A DNA stretch of 64,000 nt. It comes from Chondrilla cf. caribensis (lineage: Eukaryota; Porifera; Demospongiae; Chondrillida; Chondrillidae). The position numbers and the translations under genes are program-made. The notes beneath the pieces are model-generated. The model made no database searches and had not been told where the DNA came from. It was given only the letters and a program-made list of their open reading frames with translations. The stretch spans positions 1,187,501 through 1,251,500 of the forward strand of contig OZ026552.1 of the NCBI GenBank assembly GCA_964020155.1, read 5' to 3'. Below, piece after piece: positions 30,468 through 39,515 of this stretch (its first letter is position 1; every line of letters begins with the position of its first letter).

Positions 30468-30693
30468 CAAAGAAGAAAGCAGCAAAAGGAACAAGACCTG
30501 TGAATCTAAGTACTTCTGTCAACAAGAAGGAGATGTTGAAGAACATGGCTTATTACGAACATGTCGATCTTCATTCCCTCGAGAAGACTCCTTCTCATAA
30601 AAGAAACTTGAATTTACTGAGGAACGCTAAAGACCTCCAGTGTACCTTGCAAAAGGATGACTTAGTTGTGGTGGGACTAACAATAGGGTATTA
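30468..30693 (+). pseudogene. Cep57 C-terminal fragment (after module D)
   Basis: Matches the last exon from AKKKAAKGTRPVNLSTS through HKRNLNLLRNAKDLQCTLQK. The end is changed: DDLVVVGLTIGY and a stop, because an extra TTAG (GACTTAGTTGTGG for GACTTGTGG) loses the conserved WWD end. It starts mid-exon with no acceptor. A sister copy is at 49750-49968. Confidence 0.85.
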
Positions 30694-30926
30694 GACACTG
30701 TCAGGAGTATTTTGTTGGCTGATTGCATGACTATGATGTTTGTGTACATATGTATGTATGTGTGTACAGTATATATGTGTGTATAATATTATAGTATAAT
30801 GTACTTGCCTATGTATAGCATGCCTGTATGTATACACAGGATTACTGTATGTGGATGTATAGTAGAATGTGTACGTACTACGTATGTTACTTTTGAATCT
30901 CATGCGTGTATGTACATGTGCATTGG
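30694..30926. other. Spacer before MITE
   Basis: TG/AT-rich, no frames supported. Nearly identical to 49985-50208. Confidence 0.5.
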
Positions 30927-31214
30927 CAGTGTGGTCACCAGAATTGAAATAAAGACGGGTACCTTTATGTATGTGGGGAACATTTTTGCAGGGTATAAAT
31001 AAAGCAGTCACACAACAACGCCGACAACAGTACAATTATGTGTAATAAACAGTGTAAAGTATAAACAATATGTTATACACTACAAGTACAACCACATTGA
31101 TGTACGTTGAACATTTGAAGAGGGGTGCAGGGGGTATTTTGAATCATAATGAAGGGTACTTTGGGTCTCAAGAAGAGTTCTGTACCCTTCAAAAATGACC
31201 TAGTGACCACACTG
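30927..31214. mobile_element. Mutator-like MITE, 288 bp, with 9-bp target duplication
   Basis: Inverted ends CAGTGTGGTCAC(C/T)AG, flanked by a perfect 9-bp direct repeat GTGCATTGG at 30918-30926 and 31215-31223. A 9-bp duplication is typical of Mutator-like (MULE) elements. The interior has GGGTACTTTGGG and GTACCTTT words in both orientations and no coding frame. The same element, inherited by duplication, is at 50209-50501. Confidence 0.75.
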
Positions 31215-31618
31215 GTGCATTGGCATGTATGTGATGTGTGCGTGTTTGTGTATGTGCGTGTGTACAAAAAGCAATGTACATATGTACTATAATGCTATTT
31301 TTGTAATAATCTACAACACTGCAATGCAATATAATATGTATTTGTCGTGAAGTAGAAATAATATACTATAAATATGACGATAAATTGTATCACAATAATT
31401 TTTTATATGGATATAATAAAGTATGGTGTTGGAACTAATACAGGTTTTATGTTATTATTAATTTTTATTAGGATTGTAATAAACATTAATGTAATGATTT
31501 GCACATAATTATGTTAAGCACATTTGACTGTAATATGAGTATACTATATACTATGTGTATACTATATACTATGTGATTGAATATCAAATGCATCAATTGT
31601 AATGTATAATAATTATAT
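31215..31618. other. AT-rich spacer
   Basis: AT-rich, no gene seen; nearly identical to 50502-50888 and therefore part of the recent duplication. Confidence 0.55.
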
Positions 31619-32301
31619 ATAATACATATAGGTGAGATAATATGATACAATAATAATATATAATTACAATAATAATAAATATAATTATTTAACAGAGATG
31701 ACAACAATAAAGAAAACAATAGCAATAATAAACAAACACACACAAAGATGTGATAATAAAAAAAATAATACTAATAACAAGGATCTAGTCACTGAGATCT
31801 GGGCAGCGCAGGGAGCCCAACACCGAAATAGCATTCCCTGTTTGGACAGCTACTGAGAGCCTCTGCATCAAGAAGGAAAACGACTGAGGCTCTCCTGTGA
31901 CCATCTTAATGCGGCGGCCTAGGTCTTTCAGGAAGGACATTGAATCCGGGCCAATAGAGCCAGAGGTTTCAAAAGCTATTGGTTGGAAAGAATAGCTGTG
32001 CTCAAGGTGGGAGTACTTCTTTTCTTTTTCTCCCTCTGCGAAGGCAGCAGCTGCGCCCGCTTCTGTGGAGCATCTTTGCCTGTGGGAAAGACAGAAGCTG
32101 TCCACACAAGTGACGTCCCAAGCCAAGAATTTGCCCTCAGACCATGGGACCATGGTGACACCATCTGGACGTTTGCCGTCGGCTCGGTGGAGACCAGTTG
32201 GTTCCAACCGAGAAGGTATCTTTGCTGTGGCTAGGGAGTGGTAGATAATGGAGTTGAGAGAGTTGTGGCGTGCAGTGCGGCCCTTACTTGATTGGCAAGA
32301 C
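31619..32301 (-). mobile_element. 5'-truncated non-LTR retrotransposon, C-terminal ORF end
   Basis: Flanked by an 11-bp duplication AATAATTATAT at 31608-31618 and 32302-32312. The sister segment at about 50878 has a single copy of that word, so the empty site is visible in the same window. The minus-strand frame 31785-32303 encodes GLHRADGKRPDGVTMVPW, FLAWDVTCVDSF and AGAAAAFAEGEKEKKYSHLE, then LMQRLSVAVQTGNAISVLGS and a stop. This is the region after the reverse transcriptase in a class of non-LTR elements, with a possible RPDG...WDVTC nuclease-like core. The RT itself is missing. The AT-rich 3' UTR lies at 31619-31784. Confidence 0.75.
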
Positions 32302-32368
32302 AATAATTATATTATAAATTTAATTTAATGATTTAAAATTATAATCAACAAAATACAAAAACATGCAC

Positions 32369-34714
32369 TCAAAATATAGCTACTTGTTTATCACCATACA
32401 GTGTAACAAGAAGATCTCCATTGTGGTCAATTGCTAGACCCTGAGGTCCAGAGCCAACTTGAAACCTGTGGATTAACATTCCTGTTGTATTGAAGATGAC
32501 AACACAACTGTTATCAGCATTAGCAACTAACACAAAACTATCAGCAGTGATGAGGACGTCACGAGGATAGTTGAGTTGCCCTTTACCAAACTCTCTTTGG
32601 AATACACCGTCTGGACTGAATACTTGGACACGATTGTTGTTTTCATCAGTGACATACATGTCCCCATCAGGTGAGATGGCTACTGCACTAGGGTAGTCGA
32701 ACTGTCCAGGATCACTACCTCGTGATCCAATGGTACGTATGAGCTGACCCTCCAGGGTGAAGATGGATATCCTGTGGTTACCACTGTCTGTAACATAAAC
32801 TTGTTTGTTGTTCACTGTCACTCCCCAGGGATAGGAAAGGTGACCAACACCAAACTGTTTAACAAAGGTTCCATCCATTCTGAACATTTCAATACGATGG
32901 TTACCATTATTACCAACATACACCAGTCCATCAGCATCTACAGCTATACCGTGAGGATAGATTAGCTGTCCATTTCCACTTCCTTGTTGACCAAATGATC
33001 TGATGTGCTTCCTCTGCTCATCAAACACATGAATCTGATGGGTGTTGAAGTCAGCAATGAATGTGTGGCCATTTGGAGCTACTGCAATACCCCAAAGGTG
33101 ACATGGCTGACCACTTGGCTGATGAGGAAAGTTGAGATGTATCTTCTTTGCTCCGAGTTCTGCAAGAGTCTTATTGAGCTTTCCTGATTTTGGATTTGGT
33201 AGGAAGTCCACTTCAAACGGACTACCTCTAACATCACTCCCGTTCACTAGAATGGACAGATCACATTCTTCTGGGTATGTGATAGAGAAGGACAAAGTGT
33301 ACTGTCCGTTCTCATCATCCACTACCTTTGCTTTGATGGCTGGACCTGGGATGGGGGACTTGGGACGAAGGAATGCTTTAACGTTATCACCTCCTCTCGT
33401 ACATCGGATGTTCTTGCTGTCGAATGTATTCAGTGTCAGTGTTATCGGGTCAGATCCATTCCAACGTACAGTCTCTGGTTTGGGCTCCACTGTACAGTTG
33501 ACAGGACAGGCTCCGTCTTCTACAACACCAAATTCTTTGATTGACTTTAAAAGAGCATCTTGGTTGGTGGGGTCAAAGGTCACCACCTGAGACACTGTGT
33601 GTTCAAACTCTTCCTGACACCATTTTGAGGTGAGAACGGATTGTTGTGTTTGGACCAGATCCTTACTAGCTATCACATCGTGACTCCTATCACTGGTGAG
33701 GAGAAACTGAAGGGAGGATTGAGTGTTTGCTGACATCTCCTTTTCCTTCTTAGTGGCTGTGAGCTTTGAACTGATGGTATGCGTCTTTTCTTCTGCCGTA
33801 GCTATAACCAGTCTACAAAGTTCCTCCTTCCTCTCATCCACAGCCTGATGGATGTTCTGGAAGGCTGTGTTGATATCATGGAGTGTGGCCTCTTTCATCT
33901 CGTTCACAGTTCTGATTTGAGTCTGTAACTCCTTCTCGATCATCTGGTACTTCCTCTCATAGCAGATGGCAGTCAGACGAGTGACCTTCACAGATTGAGT
34001 GTGACAATGGGATGCACTAGCATCAAGAAACACTGGAACATGTGAGGATTTGCGGTCTACGGCACATGCTTGACACATGAGTGCATTACACTGTTCACAA
34101 CAATACTCGAGAATCTTCCCATTGTGTTGGGGACAGGTACTGGGTGCGGTGCTCTTTGGAGAAAGAGTCTGGATATCCTGAGGGGTTAGGGAACGCATCT
34201 CATCCAAAGTCTTCACAATGTGGTCTTCAAATGTATCGTCCACGTCATGTCCACCATAGCAACGTTCGCACATAAATTTGGTACAGTCTGTACAGAACAC
34301 AATCGAACGTGAGTCACCACTCTTACATCGCTTGTTGCCACAAGGAATGGTGACGTTCTTGGTCACTTTCTGCAAAATCTTCGTTCCCTCGATATACCGA
34401 GCTAGGGGACCGTTTGGTACAGGAACACAACGTAGGCTGTCCACTCTACACTCACTCTCCAACATCGTCCTGTCATTACAGTGAGTGGATGTGTCTCCAC
34501 ATTGAGTGCACTTGAGTCGGCCATCTTTCACTTCCAAATTAGGAAGACAATCCTTGCACACTGAGTGTAGACAGCACAACAGATAAGGATTGTTCAGTTC
34601 TCTCTTGCAGTTTCCACATGTCACATCAGGTTCAACTACAACTGATTCTTGTTCCTCCCGACGTGACAATTTGTCCTGTGAGGATTGATTAGCTGGAACT
34701 GGACCTTCAGCCAT
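32369..34714 (-). CDS. TRIM-NHL E3 ubiquitin ligase, copy D (781 aa)
   Basis: Intact gene, all domains as in copy B. Four extra residues lie at the filamin-propeller junction (HQPSGQPCHLWG) and one in blade 4 (DENNNR). RING begins CGNCKREL; B-box 2 is CPQHNGKILEYCCEQCN. Blade loops: LIYPHG, DFNTHQ, NNGNHR, DSGNHR, FDYPSA, LNYPRD, NADNSC. It is nearly identical to F over long stretches and to A up to A's break. The start is the MAEG Met at 34714; the in-frame GTG three codons before it is not an initiator. Its 3' flank carries the retrotransposon insertion, which does not touch the CDS. Confidence 0.95.
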   Translation of the reverse strand: MAEGPVPANQSSQDKLSRREEQESVVVEPDVTCGNCKRELNNPYLLCCLHSVCKDCLPNLEVKDGRLKCTQCGDTSTHCNDRTMLESECRVDSLRCVPVPNGPLARYIEGTKILQKVTKNVTIPCGNKRCKSGDSRSIVFCTDCTKFMCERCYGGHDVDDTFEDHIVKTLDEMRSLTPQDIQTLSPKSTAPSTCPQHNGKILEYCCEQCNALMCQACAVDRKSSHVPVFLDASASHCHTQSVKVTRLTAICYERKYQMIEKELQTQIRTVNEMKEATLHDINTAFQNIHQAVDERKEELCRLVIATAEEKTHTISSKLTATKKEKEMSANTQSSLQFLLTSDRSHDVIASKDLVQTQQSVLTSKWCQEEFEHTVSQVVTFDPTNQDALLKSIKEFGVVEDGACPVNCTVEPKPETVRWNGSDPITLTLNTFDSKNIRCTRGGDNVKAFLRPKSPIPGPAIKAKVVDDENGQYTLSFSITYPEECDLSILVNGSDVRGSPFEVDFLPNPKSGKLNKTLAELGAKKIHLNFPHQPSGQPCHLWGIAVAPNGHTFIADFNTHQIHVFDEQRKHIRSFGQQGSGNGQLIYPHGIAVDADGLVYVGNNGNHRIEMFRMDGTFVKQFGVGHLSYPWGVTVNNKQVYVTDSGNHRISIFTLEGQLIRTIGSRGSDPGQFDYPSAVAISPDGDMYVTDENNNRVQVFSPDGVFQREFGKGQLNYPRDVLITADSFVLVANADNSCVVIFNTTGMLIHRFQVGSGPQGLAIDHNGDLLVTLYGDKQVAIF

Positions 34715-34728
34715 TTCACTCACTTTTC

Positions 34729-35700
34729 TCTGAGGAATACAAGATGAGACGTTTCAACTTAGAGAGAACAGAATCAATATCAACTCCAGAAATAGACACA
34801 AACTGCATCCAAATGTAGGAGAATGCGATGATTGACCATGTTAAGTTACTTGCCTGTGGGTACACTATGCAGCAACACAAACTACTTTTCCTAATATAAA
34901 CACAAGTGGATGTAAACTCCAAAGAGTCCAGCAAACCCCACATTCATCATAAAACACCTACTCTCAGTATTACAGTGTACAGCAGCTATACAATCCTCAC
35001 ATTATCCATAGGAGTGACATTAACAGGATATTGTACCAAGTGTGCTGACAAGGATACTCATGAAGTAGACAAGTTGTACCACAGGTTATGGATACTCATG
35101 AAGTAGACAAGTTGTACCACAGGTTATGTAATACGTGCAGTCTATGGTTGTACTGGTCAGACTATACTGGGAAATTATGAGTTATTAGCTATAGGGTATT
35201 GCCATTTGATAGTCAAAGATACCTGTAGTTAGCTACACAGATCAATAAGTACTTAAAGGGGTCGAAGACCACAGTTCGAGTCCGCTTAGCTAATACGAGC
35301 ATACAAAGTAAGATGTCTAGAGTTCATGTATACACTAACTGATGTTTGCCAAGCAATAACATGTTCTAACAGGCAGGTGAATGGCTATAGTGATAATTTC
35401 TTTAGAAATAGTGCACGTACACAAAATGTTAACTAAGTCCCTTAACAAAACTATCTTCTGTTCGAGGATAAACGTACCTTGAAAACGATTGAACAAGGTT
35501 CTACAAAATGCGATACAATGTAGATTAGAATATTTATGAAAGGACGATCGAAAAAGGACGGCCGAAGGTCTCTACGTACGAATAGAGGGCGTTTCTCGGA
35601 AGCACTCGAGCTCGTGGCTTCTCGGATCACGTGACAGAACTCTGTGTCCCGGGCCTTTTAACGACTATATGCTATAAATCTTCACAATTGAAATTCTCAT
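34729..35700 (-). promoter_or_regulatory. 5' UTR intron and promoter of TRIM copy D
   Basis: The donor CAAG|GTACGT has its exon end at 35478. A 32-bp tandem duplication (GATACTCATGAAGTAGACAA repeated at about 35050 and 35091) breaks the plus-strand CxxC frame of this copy. TCACGTGAC is at about 35627-35635, CCCGGG at 35648 and a TATAAATC box near 35673. Confidence 0.6.
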
Positions 35701-35704
35701 CGAC

Positions 35705-35800
35705 AATGAATGCAAATTACATAATGTAAAGTAGAGAATCAGCAGTAAAGTTCTTTTATATTTCCGCTTCAGCTTCATCTGGAGGAAGAAGAGGATGCAG
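35705..35800. promoter_or_regulatory. Conserved octamer block, module E
   Basis: ATGCAAAT near 35709. The minus-strand 38-codon MKLKRKYKRTLLLILYFTLC frame is intact here. Confidence 0.4.
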
Positions 35801-35851
35801 TTTAAGAGTAAATTGAACAAAACATGTATGTATACCGCCCACACACGCCCA

Positions 35852-35852
<1 letters not shown>

Positions 35853-35937
<85 letters not shown>

Positions 35938-35959
35938 ACATGCATGCACACACCACACA

Positions 35960-36001
<42 letters not shown>
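35853..36001. repeat. (CA)n microsatellite, module E
   Basis: CA runs interrupted by CACCACAC and CATGCATG words, the same position as in other modules. Confidence 0.98.
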
Positions 36002-36004
<3 letters not shown>

Positions 36005-36289
36005 TTGTTATAAATATGACTGTACATAAACGAACACACACAAACATTCACATGTACATTGTGCACATGTACAATAGCTCCAGAGTAGGAGAGCCTATTC
36101 AACCTGGGAGGTCACACACTGCAGTAGGCTATCATAAGGTACCACATGTACACTACACACACATACACTTAGTCTAATGCTAACATATGCAAACAAACAA
36201 ATATTCATGTACATAGACTATCACATGTATAAACCAGCAATAGGTAGTGTTAGTATCAACCAGCACAGACCCTCTATACCACATATACC

Positions 36290-36832
36290 GGGAGTGTACA
36301 CAGAATATCTACGTTATACACTACATGTACAAACTATACTTGACATGCACACTCACTGTGCTTGAGGTGAACAAGTGGTGATTAACAGAAGAAAACCTGT
36401 CGAGGAGGATCATATGCAGTACAGCTACCATGCATAGGTTTCTCCTACAATGTTCACTTCAGAGCAGAGGTGATGTGTCTTGCTATGATGTGCTGGTTGA
36501 ATACAACAAGTGCTTCCTGTCTCCATACATACAGGAACTTGACGACCTTGTTGTTTCTGAGAAATGTACAATTCTTGAATTTGAATCAGGAGGTGTGACC
36601 AGTAGGAAGCTTCCACCAGTGCAACAAGTCCTACACACAATAAATAAGTACAATGACACTCACTTGATGTGCCATAATTGGCTCTGGGAAATTAAAGTCA
36701 ACTTTCCATTTTGTCATATAATATCCAATTTGACCTCTCTACTGTGTACACTCCCACCATGCTAATGAACCTGTGGCAGGAGTTTGGTGTAGATGAAGTG
36801 GCTATGCATGTTAAAGAATGGTTTGAGTAACT
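36290..36832 (+). other. Conserved block of unknown coding potential, copy E
   Basis: Open from 36430 to 36765 with CYDVLVEYNKCFLSPYIQEL and QQVLHTINKYNDTHLMCHNW, as in copy D but lacking the GC-rich insertion. The final MNLWQEFGVDEVAMHVKEWF frame ends with a stop at 36829-36831. The two are in different phases. Confidence 0.45.
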
Positions 36833-37077
36833 GTACAAATACATGAAATATACACATATATGTAGGATACTACATACAGCCTCAAATGATTTCTGGATTT
36901 TAAAGGGGAATTTTATTTCTAACAGAAACTACATCTGTACATTGAGTCAACATGTACATCCCATGAGGACACTCACACACACTGGATTTATATCCCATTT
37001 TCGCACCAAACTCACCTCTTGGGTCAAATGAGACATCTCATAGATGTTGACATAGCATGGTCTGGACACAGTCAGTA

Positions 37078-37215
37078 CTACTGGTCAGTTGACTGGGACA
37101 CTAAAAATCTAAGACAAATTTCTGCTAAACTCTTCTCTTCATGCCATTCTCTCCCGATACGGTGTCCCGTGACCACACAGGACATCTCCAGTGTTTTGTG
37201 GTAGTCGTCGGTCAT
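37078..37215 (-). CDS. Putative small minus-strand exon, MTDDY family (copy E)
   Basis: Starts MTDDYHKTLEMSCVVTGHRI at 37215 and continues GREWHEEKSLAEICLRF. It is open but two codons shorter than copy D near the start. A deletion at about 37103 fuses it with the DxDIAWSGHSQYYW stretch. Function unknown. Confidence 0.3.
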   Translation of the reverse strand: MTDDYHKTLEMSCVVTGHRIGREWHEEKSLAEICLRFLVSQSTDQ

Positions 37216-37334
37216 TTCGGCCCAAACAGGAAACCCTTTAATTTTGGGACAGGAGGCGTAACCAGTGAAAAAGTAATGATGTATACAATAGCTAATCTGC
37301 TTTATATAGAGCTCATCGTCAGTGTTCAGGTTCC

Positions 37335-38957
37335 ATGGAGGAGTTGCTTGCTGGTCTCGTTTAGTGAGTTTCAGAATTTTATGTTTAATGATCCCCTCCA
37401 ATCCTCGCAAACGCCCATGGCCACATCTTCACATTCATTGCAAGTAGAGTGTAGCTACCTCATGTACAGTAGATTGTGGCTGTTTCTGTTTCCATGGTAA
37501 CTCATCTATGGTGTGTTCCTAGTGAGGTCTACTATGCAGTTATAGTGACATTGATTGGTGCATTCAAATCTGTACCTGCTGTGTGACAGTGTGCACTGTA
37601 CATGCATGCAGTGTGTACATGTTCAGGTCCACTTCATTCTATTGTTAGATCAATACAGATATCCAGATTTCACCTATTAATTGTCCATTATCTGATCTGT
37701 TATTTCCCCTCCAATGTTTGCTGACCTTGCAGTTTCTTGCAGTTTGGGGTTCCTATGAACACAGCACCCCTTACCTACAGGGCTGATGTGTATGCACTGT
37801 AGTGTATGTACTGTACTGTATGGTACACATACGTATGTACATTGCATGTGTGCATATTGTGGTCTATTCTGTGTGCATACGGTATAGTGCATGTAATACA
37901 TGTAGGTACTGCATATGAATGTACATATAACAATTGTATGCAGTGTGTATGCACGTGTGAACTACATAATATTATGTATAATGTTCTTATGTACATGTTC
38001 ACCTGTGAATGACCCATATATGTTTGCACACACTTGAGTAAGAAACCTCAATGAACTCAACATGTAAGTACAGTACATACATGCTCCTCATATTGGTTTT
38101 ACACAGTATTCACATTGTTATAATAGGTACATGGTACTATAATATTACATTATGTATGTTCATATAGTGTAATATAATAACATACATAATTATGTATATA
38201 TGTGTATGTATGTACATACATTTTATGTCACTAGGCATCTCTTATGACATGTACATACATATGTACTCTGGTATTTAGATGTCAGATTTGTATTACTGTA
38301 TGTTTACACTCATCAATCTTCTCCATTGTCCCCAGTCCACCACCAACTCCCACTGGGATAGCTAGAGGTCAAGTGTATACCTATGTACACAGGTAGGTAG
38401 TGACCAGAAGAATGTACATACATATGTAGTGCACATAATAACCACCTAAGGCAGTTCCACAGCACATGTCCATGTACATTATATATGTGTACTTGTGTGT
38501 CATATTTCTGTGATAGTGTATACTGTTAGCTGGTGCATGTACTTGTGGTGTACACATGACATTGTGTACTCACTTGTGTGCTTCTGTTTTGTGCAGTGAG
38601 CATCAGAGAATAGTGAGTGAGTTGTACCGTCATCAGTAGTCACCGAGGACAGTGAACAGTGAGGAACTGGAGGCTGTAGCAGACAAGATGAGGGGCAAAG
38701 AGGACCACATAAGAATCGTGAAGAACCAGATGAACGCTTTGAAGAGGGCAAAGGAGAAAGCAGCAAAAGGAACAAGACCTGTGAATCTAAGTACTTCTGT
38801 CAACAAGAATGAGATGTTGAAGAGCATGGCTTATTACGAACATGTCGATCTTCTCTCCCACAAGAAGACTCCTCCTCATAAGAGAAACTTGAATTTATTG
38901 AGGAACGCTAAAGACCTCCAGTGTACCTTGCAAAAGGATGACTTGTGGTGGGACTAA
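37335..38957 (+). pseudogene. Cep57-like gene, broken (module E)
   Basis: MEELLAGLV exon candidate at 37335 with GTGAGT donor. The NGPASVH, MMSDADELF and SCGG exons are deleted between about 37890 and 37900, where the sequence jumps to the intron seen at 17890. The STTNSH exon is cut after STTNSHW at about 38357. The last exon, 38597-38957, has a TAG at 38637-38639 (CATCAGTAG for CATCAGCAG), and its conserved NLNLLRNAKDLQ and WWD end lies beyond it. Confidence 0.85.
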
Positions 38958-39515
38958 CAATAGGGTATTGGACAGGAGTCTTTTGTGGGATCTGCTATGT
39001 GTATATGTATGTGTGTTGTATACATGTGTACGTACATATGTATACATACAAGTGTGTACAGTATATTATGTGTGTATTTAATGTAATGTACGTAATTGTG
39101 TGTATTGTGTGCATTTGTCCAATAAGCAATGTACATGTACACTGTTATACTATTTTTGTAATAACCTACCACACAACAATGTACGTTTATATGTATCTTA
39201 TTGGACTTATTTATAATTGTAATAATAATATATACATAAAATGAGTACTGAAATAATATAACAATACATGCACATAAGATTTCACAATCATATTATATGA
39301 TCTATAACGTTAAATTACATTAAGTTAAATTACTTCTTATAATTTAGAATTATATACAATTATATATATAGAATCTATATTATTATAATTATGTATTATA
39401 ATATAATATATAATATATAATAAGTACACATTTCACTGTAACACTAATTCTATATCTCATGCATATTAAAATTGGTTGCTACGGTGAATGAAATACAAAA
39501 ACCCTCAAAATACAG
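38958..39515. other. AT-rich spacer and TRIM E 3' UTR
   Basis: TG/TA-rich, no gene seen. Includes ATATAATATA runs at 39370-39425. Confidence 0.55.

Noticed and set aside
30691..31035. Minus-strand His/Tyr-rich frames around the Mutator-like MITE (also 49877-50317)
   Set aside because: They cross MITE and AT/TG-rich spacer and the conservation is explained by the recent duplication.
34715..34723. Start of TRIM copies D, A and F at an upstream GTG (MSEMAEG)
   Set aside because: GTG is not a usual eukaryotic start, and MAEG in ATG context is conserved in all copies.
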